From Acidimicrobiaceae bacterium (GTDB lineage: Bacteria; Actinomycetota; Acidimicrobiia; Acidimicrobiales; RAAP-2), in the NCBI GenBank assembly GCA_003151235.1, contig PLWZ01000051.1:45930-109929 (forward strand): 64,000 bases of DNA, read 5' to 3'. Positions 43,527 through 51,505 of the stretch are shown one piece after another. The notes beneath the pieces are model-generated. The model made no database searches and had not been told where the DNA came from. It was given only the letters and a program-made list of their open reading frames with translations. Within the stretch, counting starts at the first letter, position 1, and each line of letters opens with the position of its first letter. The translations under genes were made by a program, and so were the position numbers.

Positions 43527-45479
43527 TCAGTCCCGGTAGCGCTCCAACACCCTCTCGGCCGCTCGGCGAGCGATGTCCACCCAGTCCTCTGGCGCCAACA
43601 CCCGCGCCTCGGGTCCGGCCTGGAGCAACAGGCGCTCGAACCACGCCGTCCCGCCGACCGCCAGGGTCACCTCTATCGTGCCACCGGACCGAGCCGTCGA
43701 GTTGAGGACGGGGACGCTGTCGAGAACCCAGGCAGCCGCCGGCCCGAGCTCGAGCTCGACGACCTCTGAGCTCGGTCCCGGGACGAACGCATCGGCGGAT
43801 GGCGGCCGTGGGGTGGGCAACGACTCGGCGACATCGTCGAGCTCGACCAGCTGGCGGATCCGATCGACACGGAAGCGGCGGAGTCCCTCGGCCCGGTGGC
43901 AGTACGCGTCGAGATACCAGTGACCGTCCAACGAGACGACCTGCACGGGGTCGATGCGGCGTTGGGTGACCTCGTCGCTCGATCCCGAGTGGTACTCGAT
44001 GTCGGCCGAATGGTGCTCATCGACCAGCCGTTGCACGTCGGTGAGCAGTGGCGGGCTGGACAGGTCGACGTTGAGGCCCTCGCGGGCCCCGAGCACCGCC
44101 TCGAGCTTCGCCGCTGCGCTGGCGAGGAACCCGTCGGCATCGGCGCCCGGGACGGCGAGGATGGTCTTGGCCGCAGCGGACAACGCAAAACCCTCTGCGG
44201 GAGTGAGCCGCCTCGGTCGGGCCAGTCCCTCGGAGAGGAACGCCTCGACGGAGTGGTCGGTGACGACGATCTCCATGAGTGCGTCCGGCGAATAGGGAGG
44301 CACGCCGCAGCAGGCGGCGAGCTCCAGTTCGCGCACGAGCTCGTCCTGCCCGAGCCCGAAACGTTCCGCGACCTCTTCGATCGGGGCCTCGCCCACCTTG
44401 GCCAGCCAACCCACGATCGCCATTAGCCGGCGCAACCGATACCGCACGTCCCTCCCGGCCCGGGGGTCCGAGCCATCGGATCCCGCCTCGCTCGACGCTT
44501 CGTTGGTTTCCGTGGGATCGACCGCCTTGCGCGGCGTCCGCGTCGTCGGGACCGACTCGGCCAGGGCGATCGACTCCAGCCACGCCACGATCTCTGCGCG
44601 GGCGTCGGGCGGGCCGACCACCTCGGCGTGGTCGAGGAGACCGAGCACCCACGACCGCAGCGCCACGCGGTTGGACACCGAGAACCGCACGCTGACGGAT
44701 CCATCTTCTCCCCGCGCAAGCAGGCTCGAAGGTCCGAGCTCGTCGATCACCCGCTGCGCCTCGACCACGTCGACGACAAGCTCCACGTCCTCGGCCTCGT
44801 CGCCGCCGGTGAGCCACGGCTCATCGGGAACCGCCGCCGACGCGTCGAAGCCGTCGGGCAGCACCCCGCTCCCCTCACCGCCCACCTGGGGCAGGTCCTC
44901 GATCCGGTCGACGCGGAAGCTCCGCCCGGCCTGACGGTCGGCGTCCCAACCGACCACATACCAGTGGCCCCGCCGGAACCACAGACCGGCCGGGGTCATC
45001 GAACGCGTGCTGCCCCGGTGGCGGAAGCGCACCGACGCCCGCACCCGCACCGCGTCGAAGAGCGGCACGAGGGCGGGCGGCGGGTCGAGCGAGGCGAGGG
45101 GACGGGCGTCGGCCACGCCCGTCGCGCCAAGCTTGGCCAGGGCGTCCCTGCCGCTAGGATCGCCGAGGTGCACGCCGGCGACGGCGAGTTGCAGGGCCGC
45201 CTGTTCATCGGGGGTCAGGTGCAGGTCAGGCAGGTAGAAGGAGTCGGGGTCAATCCGGTACCCGTATTGCTCGGGACCGTCGACCGACTCGGTCACGAGC
45301 GGGATCCCCTCTTCTCGGAGCAGCCGCTTGTCGCGTTCGAACGCCTGGCGCCGGGCGTCGCGGCCCGAGGGATATCCCGGGACGTCTCGGGCCAGCTCCG
45401 ACAGGGTCATCGGGCGATTGGCGTTCAGCAGGACGAGCACGAGGTCGGTCAGGCGCTCGAGGCGGTCGAGGGAGGACAT
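43527..45479 (-). CDS. pafBC: PafB-PafC fusion, WYL-domain transcriptional regulator
   Basis: A 650-residue protein with two copies of the HTH plus WYL-domain layout. The first copy (residues 1-320) has ANRPMTLSELARDVPGYP as its HTH and a WYL core (WYVVGWDADRQAGRSFRVDRI). The second (about 345-650) has a similar HTH (MAIVGWLAKVGEAPIEEV) and a WYL core (HWYLDAYCHRAEGLRRFRVD). In mycobacteria separate PafB and PafC act together to turn on DNA-damage genes, with the WYL domains sensing single-stranded DNA. Here both are one polypeptide. The pupylation and proteasome genes that often lie nearby are not in the window. Confidence 0.88.
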   Translation of the reverse strand: MSSLDRLERLTDLVLVLLNANRPMTLSELARDVPGYPSGRDARRQAFERDKRLLREEGIPLVTESVDGPEQYGYRIDPDSFYLPDLHLTPDEQAALQLAVAGVHLGDPSGRDALAKLGATGVADARPLASLDPPPALVPLFDAVRVRASVRFRHRGSTRSMTPAGLWFRRGHWYVVGWDADRQAGRSFRVDRIEDLPQVGGEGSGVLPDGFDASAAVPDEPWLTGGDEAEDVELVVDVVEAQRVIDELGPSSLLARGEDGSVSVRFSVSNRVALRSWVLGLLDHAEVVGPPDARAEIVAWLESIALAESVPTTRTPRKAVDPTETNEASSEAGSDGSDPRAGRDVRYRLRRLMAIVGWLAKVGEAPIEEVAERFGLGQDELVRELELAACCGVPPYSPDALMEIVVTDHSVEAFLSEGLARPRRLTPAEGFALSAAAKTILAVPGADADGFLASAAAKLEAVLGAREGLNVDLSSPPLLTDVQRLVDEHHSADIEYHSGSSDEVTQRRIDPVQVVSLDGHWYLDAYCHRAEGLRRFRVDRIRQLVELDDVAESLPTPRPPSADAFVPGPSSEVVELELGPAAAWVLDSVPVLNSTARSGGTIEVTLAVGGTAWFERLLLQAGPEARVLAPEDWVDIARRAAERVLERYRD

Positions 45480-45499
45480 CGGGGTCAGCGTAGGACCCG

Positions 45500-46483
45500 A
45501 TGCGCGCGGTCGCGGTGACGTCGTCCTCTCCCTGGACCTTCCATCTCCATGCGGTGACCTGGCTGGTCGTCCTCGCCCTCGGCCTCGCCTACGGCGACGC
45601 GGTGCGGCGGACCGGCGGCGCCTCCCGCCGCCACATCGTGGCCACGGCAGGCGCGCTCGTGCTGCTCCTGGTGGCGCTCACCTGGCCCCTGGCCGACCTC
45701 GCCGCGCACTGGTCACTCACCGCTCTCGTGTGCCAGCGGCTCCTTCTCATCTTGGCCGTGCCGCCGTTGCTCATAATCGGGCTGCCGCCCCGGCTGCTGG
45801 CCCGCCTGACGCGGCCCGCCGCCGTCGACGCGGTGGTGCGGCGCTGCGCCCGACCGCCGATCGCCGTGGCAGTTGTGACCGTCATTGCCGTGGCCACGCT
45901 CACCACGGGGGCGGTGGAGGCGCAGGGCTCCTCGGTCTGGGCCCGATCGGCGCTCGATCTGGCCCTGCTCGTCGCGGGACTCGTGCTGTGGACCCCGGTC
46001 CTCACCGAGGTCCCCGGCGCCGACCGCCCGTCTGCGCTCGGTCGGGCCGGCTACCTGATCGTGCAGTCGATCGTCCCGTCATTCCTGGCCGTCGTGTGGA
46101 TCTTCGCCAAGCACCCGCTCTACCCGCATTTTGCCCACGGGCCCGAGCTGCTCAGCGTGTCACCGCTGATGGACCAGCAAATCGCCGGCTTCGTGGCCAA
46201 GTTCGGCACCATCGCGGTGCTCTGGACGGTGGCCTTCGTCAGCATGACCCGGGCCCAGCACACCGTCACCACCGGGGGAGACCCCGACCCGCTTTTGTGG
46301 TCGGACGTCGAGCGTCATCTCGAACGGGCCGAGCGCAAGGAGCGGCGCCGGCGGGCCTGGTTGCCGCCGAGCTACGAGGACCCTCCGACCGCACCGGAGC
46401 GTCCGAGCTACGAGGACCCTCCGACCGCACCGGAGCGCACCGACGTCGGTGACACCGAGCCCCGGCCATCGGACGAGCCCTGA
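45500..46483 (+). CDS. Cytochrome c oxidase assembly protein (CtaG/Caa3-type)
   Basis: A 327-residue membrane protein with about seven helices. Family hallmarks include HAVTWLVVLALGLAYG, a histidine in HWSLTALVCQRLLLILAVPP, and KHPLYPHFAHGPELL with DQQIAGFVAKFGTIAVL. It is the Caa3_CtaG family implicated in copper delivery or assembly of heme-copper oxidases. The C-terminal tail has two exact copies of PSYEDPPTAPER followed by an acidic end; this tail is presumably cytoplasmic. It is divergent from pafBC with 20 bases between the starts. Confidence 0.83.
   Translation: MRAVAVTSSSPWTFHLHAVTWLVVLALGLAYGDAVRRTGGASRRHIVATAGALVLLLVALTWPLADLAAHWSLTALVCQRLLLILAVPPLLIIGLPPRLLARLTRPAAVDAVVRRCARPPIAVAVVTVIAVATLTTGAVEAQGSSVWARSALDLALLVAGLVLWTPVLTEVPGADRPSALGRAGYLIVQSIVPSFLAVVWIFAKHPLYPHFAHGPELLSVSPLMDQQIAGFVAKFGTIAVLWTVAFVSMTRAQHTVTTGGDPDPLLWSDVERHLERAERKERRRRAWLPPSYEDPPTAPERPSYEDPPTAPERTDVGDTEPRPSDEP
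46367..46438. repeat. Two tandem 36-bp repeats inside the CtaG-like gene
   Basis: Two copies of a 36-base unit, nearly identical, encode two PSYEDPPTAPER repeats in the protein's C-terminal tail. Because the unit is a multiple of three, copy-number change would keep the reading frame. Confidence 0.9.
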
Positions 46484-46493
46484 GGCCATCGCC

Positions 46494-46970
46494 CTATCCG
46501 AGGTGCGAATGCCCGAACTTGGTCGGCAGCTTGCGGAACAGGACGGTCGCCACGAGTGAACCGTTCGGGTATCGGAGCACGACGACGGCCAGGTGGCCGC
46601 TCGCCCGGCCGGCCGGGTGCGACACCGTCGTGGACGTGAAGTTCCCCTTGAATGCGACCAGGCACACGCGGCCCGAGACGATGCCGGCCCGCTTCAAGGC
46701 CGTCTGGAGCCGCGGGAACTTGAGCGAGCTCACGGTCATTAGCCGGACTCCGTCGAAGTGGCCGGCCACGCCGACGGCGGCGGTGGCGGTGGGCAGGGCC
46801 ACGTAGCACGGGCTGTCGCTGGTCCCGAGGCTCTCGTGGACGGTCGAGCAACCGGCCGCCGATCCGAGACCAATGACCAGCGCCGACGCCCCCAGCCAGC
46901 ACCGCCAGCGCGACCCGGGCCGCCCGCCCCGAGACCGACCGCCGCGCGCCACCGACGCCCCGACCCCCAT
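46494..46970 (-). CDS. Predicted lipoprotein of unknown function
   Basis: A 158-residue protein. Its N terminus is Arg-rich, followed by a hydrophobic core and a lipobox GSAAGC (Cys about 41). A small Ser/Thr-rich domain follows. The beta-rich C-terminal portion has two cysteines (SDSPCYVAL and SGRVCLVAF). The ATG at 46970 overlaps the stop of the upstream flippase-like gene (TGATG), so the pair is translationally coupled. Longer upstream readings are artefacts. It may be an accessory of the membrane protein gene before it. Confidence 0.7.
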   Translation of the reverse strand: MGVGASVARGGRSRGGRPGSRWRCWLGASALVIGLGSAAGCSTVHESLGTSDSPCYVALPTATAAVGVAGHFDGVRLMTVSSLKFPRLQTALKRAGIVSGRVCLVAFKGNFTSTTVSHPAGRASGHLAVVVLRYPNGSLVATVLFRKLPTKFGHSHLG

Positions 46971-48151
46971 CACCGCTCCCCCGCTCGAGCAACGCTGCCA
47001 TCGATCGCCGCCCCGTCGGGCGTCGATCCAACCACCGCGACCGGCGGGCGAGTGGACCGCACACGGCGCCGCCACCGGCCGGATCGAACTCCGAGCGCCA
47101 GCCACCCGGCGGCCGCCCATCCGACCACCAGTTCGGCCCAGAAGCTGAGCAACCGGTAGATCAACACCGCCTCGACGGTGCTCAACCGGCTCCCGCCGAA
47201 CGCCACCAACGCGATGGTGATGCTCCCCTCGACGACGCCGAGCCCTCCCGGGGTGATCGGTAGGTTGGCGGCGAGCTGGCCGGCCCCATAGGAGAGCAGC
47301 AACCCCTTCCACGGGATCCCCGCACCGACAGCGAGAAAGCAGAACGCGAAGCACGCGCAGTCGAAGACCCAGTTGCCGACCCCCCAGCCGAGCACCGACG
47401 CGACGACCCGCTTCGACGGTCTGAACGCGGTGACCTGGACCAGGAAGCGGGCGACGCGGGCCTCAGCGTCCCCAAGGGGCCGGCCGGTCAGCCTGCGCGA
47501 GGCCCGCACCGCCCACATGGCCACCGCCCGTTGGGGCCGCTGATACAAGAAGAGCGCGCCGACGGCCACGCTGACCAGCAGCACGCCCACCGTCACCGGG
47601 ACGAGGTCGAGGCTGGCTCCGTAGCCGGTGGCGAGGGCGAGACCACCCGCGGCGACCACCGCCAGGGTGATGACCCCGACCACGACGGTGCCGATCAACG
47701 CCCAGACGGCGAGCGAGTCGTTCGCGCCCAGGCGGCGGAACCAACGGAACCCGTACACGGCGGCCAACGCACTCCCGGCGGGTACCGAGTTGATCATCGC
47801 TTGGGATGCCAGCGTGATGCCGGTCAGCGTCCGGAGCGAAGCGTCGACGCCCCCGGTCGCGAGCAGGCGCCGCTGTACCAGCGCCAAGGAGACGTAAGAA
47901 CCCGCCTCGACGAGCAACGCCGGGACCAGCCACGCCCAACGAAGGTGATCGAAGATCGATTCGGCCCCGGAGAGCTCGTCGGTGTGGCTGCTGAGCACCC
48001 AGAAGACGACAACGGCACCACCGATGCCGAGCAGGAAGCGCAGCACGGGCCACACCTTGCGGAATGCCGAACGCGGCGCAGGCATTCCGACTGCCGTCGC
48101 GTCAGTGTCCCGACGGGGCCCGGAGTCCTCTGTGGCGACGGTGTCAGGCAT
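46970..48151 (-). CDS. Lysylphosphatidylglycerol-synthase-type (YbhN/UPF0104) membrane protein
   Basis: A 393-residue polytopic protein with seven to eight hydrophobic helices. The N-terminal SRLSTVEAVLIYRL-like and PITPGGLGVVEGSITIALVAFG segments are typical of the flippase domain of MprF and of YbhN-like proteins. It may translocate or modify lipids or lipid-linked sugars. There is no aminoacyl-transferase part, so a lysinylation role is unlikely. The ATG 48151 was taken; 48214 would add 21 unconvincing residues. It overlaps the downstream lipoprotein gene by a base. Confidence 0.75.
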   Translation of the reverse strand: MPDTVATEDSGPRRDTDATAVGMPAPRSAFRKVWPVLRFLLGIGGAVVVFWVLSSHTDELSGAESIFDHLRWAWLVPALLVEAGSYVSLALVQRRLLATGGVDASLRTLTGITLASQAMINSVPAGSALAAVYGFRWFRRLGANDSLAVWALIGTVVVGVITLAVVAAGGLALATGYGASLDLVPVTVGVLLVSVAVGALFLYQRPQRAVAMWAVRASRRLTGRPLGDAEARVARFLVQVTAFRPSKRVVASVLGWGVGNWVFDCACFAFCFLAVGAGIPWKGLLLSYGAGQLAANLPITPGGLGVVEGSITIALVAFGGSRLSTVEAVLIYRLLSFWAELVVGWAAAGWLALGVRSGRWRRRVRSTRPPVAVVGSTPDGAAIDGSVARAGER

Positions 48152-48252
48152 GCGGCTCACCCGGACGGACGAAGGGATCGCGCGACCCGTCGGACATCTT
48201 GGCCACCTCAGCATGCCCGGGCCGGGATGTCACATCGGTATCGACCGTCGCG

Positions 48253-49476
48253 TTAGTGGATCAGCTTGATGTAGTCGAACATCGGTAGGTACAGGCTGAT
48301 GATGATCGCTCCGATGACGACACCCATGATGACGACCAGGAACGGCTCGAGGATCGACGTCAGGTTGTCGACCGTCTGGTCAACCTCGCCGATGTAGAAA
48401 TCGGACACCCGCTGGAGCATGTCGTCAAGCGCACCGGTCTGCTCGCCAACCTCGACCATCTGGACCAGCAGGCTCGGAAAGACCTCCAGCCGACTCATCG
48501 GCTCGGCGAATGAACTTCCCTCTCGAACCCTCGCCCTCACCTCGACCACCGCATCGCGGATGATCGAGTTCCCGGCCGCGTTGGCCGTGATGTCCAAGGC
48601 CTCCAAGGCCGGGACGCCGGCGGACAGGAGCGACGAGAGCGTCGCCGTGAACCGGCTCAGCCCCGCCTTGTGCGTGACCGGCCCGAAGATCGGCGGTTTC
48701 ATCTTGAACTGGTCCCAGACCCGTCGGCCCTTCTCGGTCTTGATCCACCGCCGGAACAAGAGCACGGCAACGACCACGAAGATGATCACCAACACCACCC
48801 GCCAACTGACCAGGGTGTTCGAGATCGTGATCATGATCCGGGTCGGCAGCGGGAGTTTGCCGCCGAGGCTGGCGAACAGCTTCTTGAAGATCGGCACGAT
48901 GACGACCATCATTACGGTCACGATCACCGCGATGACGCAGACCACGATGATCGGATAGGTCATCGCACCCTTGACCTTGCGGTTGAGCTCCACCTGCTTC
49001 TCGAGGTTTCCCGCGAGCGTCTTCAACACGAGGTCGATGCTTCCGCCGACCTCGCCGGCCGCGACCATTGACACGTAGAGCGCGTCGAAGACCTTCGGAT
49101 GCTTGCCCAGGGCGGCCGACAGCGAGAGCCCCGAGTCGAGGTCGTCGTGGATCTGCCGCAGGTTGGCCGCGAAGTACTTGTTCTCGACCTGGGCCGCCAG
49201 CACGGCGATGGACCGGGTGATCGAGAGGCCCGAGTCGACCATCGTGGCGAACTGCCTCGTGAAGACCGACACTTCCTTCGACTTCACCCGGTCGGTGAAC
49301 CCGGGGATGACGATCTCGGTCTTCAGCCCGGCCCCCTTGGCCGGCGCGACCGAGACGGGCAGATAGCCCATCTCGCGCAACCTGGTCACGACGACGGGAA
49401 TGCTGTCGGCCTCCAGCTTGCCGGTGACCAGGTTGCCCATCTGATCGCGGACCTTGTAATCGAATGTCATCGTCAC
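48253..49476 (-). CDS. pilC: Type IV pilus inner-membrane platform protein PilC
   Basis: A 407-residue GspF/PilC family protein. The N-terminal FDYKVRDQMGNLVTGKLEAD and VFTRQFATMVDSGLSITRSI (cytoplasmic domains) and two T2SSF repeats with membrane helices (PIIVVCVIAVIVTVMMVVIV and the C-terminal FLVVIMGVVIGAIIISLYLP) fit the family. PilC anchors the motor ATPases PilB/PilT and passes their rotation to pilin assembly. The GTG at 49476 (AAGGAG eight bases upstream) or the ATG two codons later is the start. Last of the pilB-pilT-pilC run on the minus strand. Confidence 0.95.
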   Translation of the reverse strand: MTMTFDYKVRDQMGNLVTGKLEADSIPVVVTRLREMGYLPVSVAPAKGAGLKTEIVIPGFTDRVKSKEVSVFTRQFATMVDSGLSITRSIAVLAAQVENKYFAANLRQIHDDLDSGLSLSAALGKHPKVFDALYVSMVAAGEVGGSIDLVLKTLAGNLEKQVELNRKVKGAMTYPIIVVCVIAVIVTVMMVVIVPIFKKLFASLGGKLPLPTRIMITISNTLVSWRVVLVIIFVVVAVLLFRRWIKTEKGRRVWDQFKMKPPIFGPVTHKAGLSRFTATLSSLLSAGVPALEALDITANAAGNSIIRDAVVEVRARVREGSSFAEPMSRLEVFPSLLVQMVEVGEQTGALDDMLQRVSDFYIGEVDQTVDNLTSILEPFLVVIMGVVIGAIIISLYLPMFDYIKLIH

Positions 49477-49528
49477 TTCTGGTTCTCCTTCTGGAGGTTG
49501 CGCCCTGGTCGGGACCCTGCGAGCCCCT

Positions 49529-51505
49529 TCATGCGAGCCCCTGGATGTGGTTGCGGAAGTCCTCTTCGTCCTGGCACCTGTCGAGCCCCATATCGACGGA
49601 AATGACCCCCCGCTGGACCAGGGTGGCCAGGCTCTGGTCCATCGTCTGCATCCCGAACTGCGACCCGGTCTGCATGAGCGAATAGATCTGGTGGGTCTTG
49701 GCCCCTCTGATCAGGTTCTGGATGGCTGGCGTCGCCACCAGGACCTCGGCGGCCACGGCCCGGCCCGACCCGTCGATGACGGGCACGAGCTGCTGGGTCA
49801 TGACCCCGCGCAGCGAGGAGGCCAGCTGGATCCGGATCTGCTCCTGCTGGCCCGCCGGGAACACGTCGATGACGCGGTCGATCGTCGAAGGCGCGCCCTG
49901 GGTGTGGAGCGTCGCGAACACCAGGTGGCCAGTCTCGGCTGCCGTTAAGGCGGTCGAGATGGTCTCGAGGTCCCGGAGCTCGCCGACCAGGATCACGTCG
50001 GGGTCCTGGCGCAGCACGCGACGGAGCGCCTCGGAGAACGACGCCGTGTCGGAGCCCACCTCCCGCTGGCTGATGACCGAGCGCTTGTGGGTGTGCAGGA
50101 ACTCGATCGGGTCCTCGACCGTGACGATGTGGAGCGGCTTGTTCCGGTTGATGATGTCGATCAACGAGGCCAGCGACGTCGACTTCCCCGAACCGGTCGG
50201 GCCCGTGACGAGCACGAGTCCGCGGCGCAGGTCGGTGAAACTTTTGACGGCATCCGGCAGGCCGAGGTTGTCGAATTCCGGGATCTCGTGGGGGATCGGA
50301 CGCAGAGCGACTGCGACGCTGCCGCGTTGGAGCGACACGTTGACGCGGAACCTCCCGACTCCGGCCACCGAGTGGGACGTGTCGAGCTCATGCTCAGCCT
50401 CGAAGCGCTCCCGCACGTTCTGCGGCAGGACACCGAAGATCATCTCTTGGAGCGTCTCGGCGTCGAGCGGCTCGACGTCCTCCATCGGGCGAAGCGCCCC
50501 GTGCAGCCGGACCGTCGGGGGCAGGTTGGACGACAGGTGGAGGTCCGACGCGCCGACGTTCACCACGTAACGGAGCAGGTCGTCGATGTGGAGACGGAAC
50601 CCCACGTCGTTGGCCCGGCGACGGCGGAAGGACGCCGATCCGCCGAACGTCTCGGCGAGCGAGGGTGGTCCGAGCTCGTCGGCAGCGTCGAGCGGGCCAT
50701 TTTCACCGAACTTGGGCCCGGGCGGCGGAGGTGGCGGCGCCACCCTGCCCAGCTCCGGCTCCACGGCGACGACCGAGGGCGGCGGCGGCGGCGGTGGCGG
50801 TGGCGGGGCGGCTTCGAACAGGTCCGGCGGCGGCGCCGGCGCCGCCACCGATGCGACGACGGGTTCAGGCGGCGGGGACATCGGGCTCAACACCGCATTG
50901 ACTGGCGGTGGCACAGGCGGATCGTCGACCCGCGCGTGACGGGGCATCCCCTCCTCGTCTACGGACGGGAACGTCTCGAACACGGCGCTGTGATCCGAGA
51001 TCGGTGCCGCGTGACCGGGTGCACGGGCCGATGCGCTGCCGTTGGCGGCGTGAGCCTCGGCCGGTTGGACCATCCGATCAACGATCACCGGGTTGGCCAG
51101 CACTGCCACGACGTCGTGGCCGAGGATCCCGGCCAGCGCCGCGAGATCCTCGGGCTCCGGCGGCTCCGCGAACGCAGTGATGACCTGATTCCCCGACACT
51201 CGTAGCGGGATCGCTCGGTATTCGAGGGCAAGCATCGGGGGCAGGAGGTGGCGGATCTCCCCCATCGGCGGTTCGGCTTCGAGGTCGACAACCCGCATGC
51301 GGGCCAGTTGGCCCAATGTGTTGAGGACGACATCGCGCAACTCGCCATGACGTTGGATCAAGATCACGCTGAGGGGGATGTTGTTCTCGGTCGCTTGGAC
51401 GAGGTACGTCGCCACGACGGACTCGGAAACGAACCCGCCGGCCACCAAGGCTCTGGCCAACCGACGTGACCACTCAGCTCGGGCGGCGGTCGAGATCGGG
51501 CTCAC
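49529..51505 (-). CDS. pilT: PilT retraction ATPase with N-terminal MshEN-like domain and poly-Pro linker
   Basis: A 658-residue protein, much longer than the usual 350-residue PilT. The first 140 residues resemble the regulatory N domain of GspE/PilB-type ATPases. A Pro-rich linker with a run of ten prolines follows (about 205-270). The C-terminal 370 residues are a full PilT: Walker A GPTGSGKSTSL (about 433), Asp box VEDPIEFLHTHKRSVISQRE, Walker B VILVGELRDLETI, His box TGHLVFATLHTQGAP and the PilT signature AIQNLIRGAKTHQIYSLMQ. Its ATG overlaps the pilB stop by four bases. It should drive pilus retraction; the fused domain may add second-messenger or partner control. Confidence 0.92.
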   Translation of the reverse strand: MSPISTAARAEWSRRLARALVAGGFVSESVVATYLVQATENNIPLSVILIQRHGELRDVVLNTLGQLARMRVVDLEAEPPMGEIRHLLPPMLALEYRAIPLRVSGNQVITAFAEPPEPEDLAALAGILGHDVVAVLANPVIVDRMVQPAEAHAANGSASARAPGHAAPISDHSAVFETFPSVDEEGMPRHARVDDPPVPPPVNAVLSPMSPPPEPVVASVAAPAPPPDLFEAAPPPPPPPPPPSVVAVEPELGRVAPPPPPPGPKFGENGPLDAADELGPPSLAETFGGSASFRRRRANDVGFRLHIDDLLRYVVNVGASDLHLSSNLPPTVRLHGALRPMEDVEPLDAETLQEMIFGVLPQNVRERFEAEHELDTSHSVAGVGRFRVNVSLQRGSVAVALRPIPHEIPEFDNLGLPDAVKSFTDLRRGLVLVTGPTGSGKSTSLASLIDIINRNKPLHIVTVEDPIEFLHTHKRSVISQREVGSDTASFSEALRRVLRQDPDVILVGELRDLETISTALTAAETGHLVFATLHTQGAPSTIDRVIDVFPAGQQEQIRIQLASSLRGVMTQQLVPVIDGSGRAVAAEVLVATPAIQNLIRGAKTHQIYSLMQTGSQFGMQTMDQSLATLVQRGVISVDMGLDRCQDEEDFRNHIQGLA

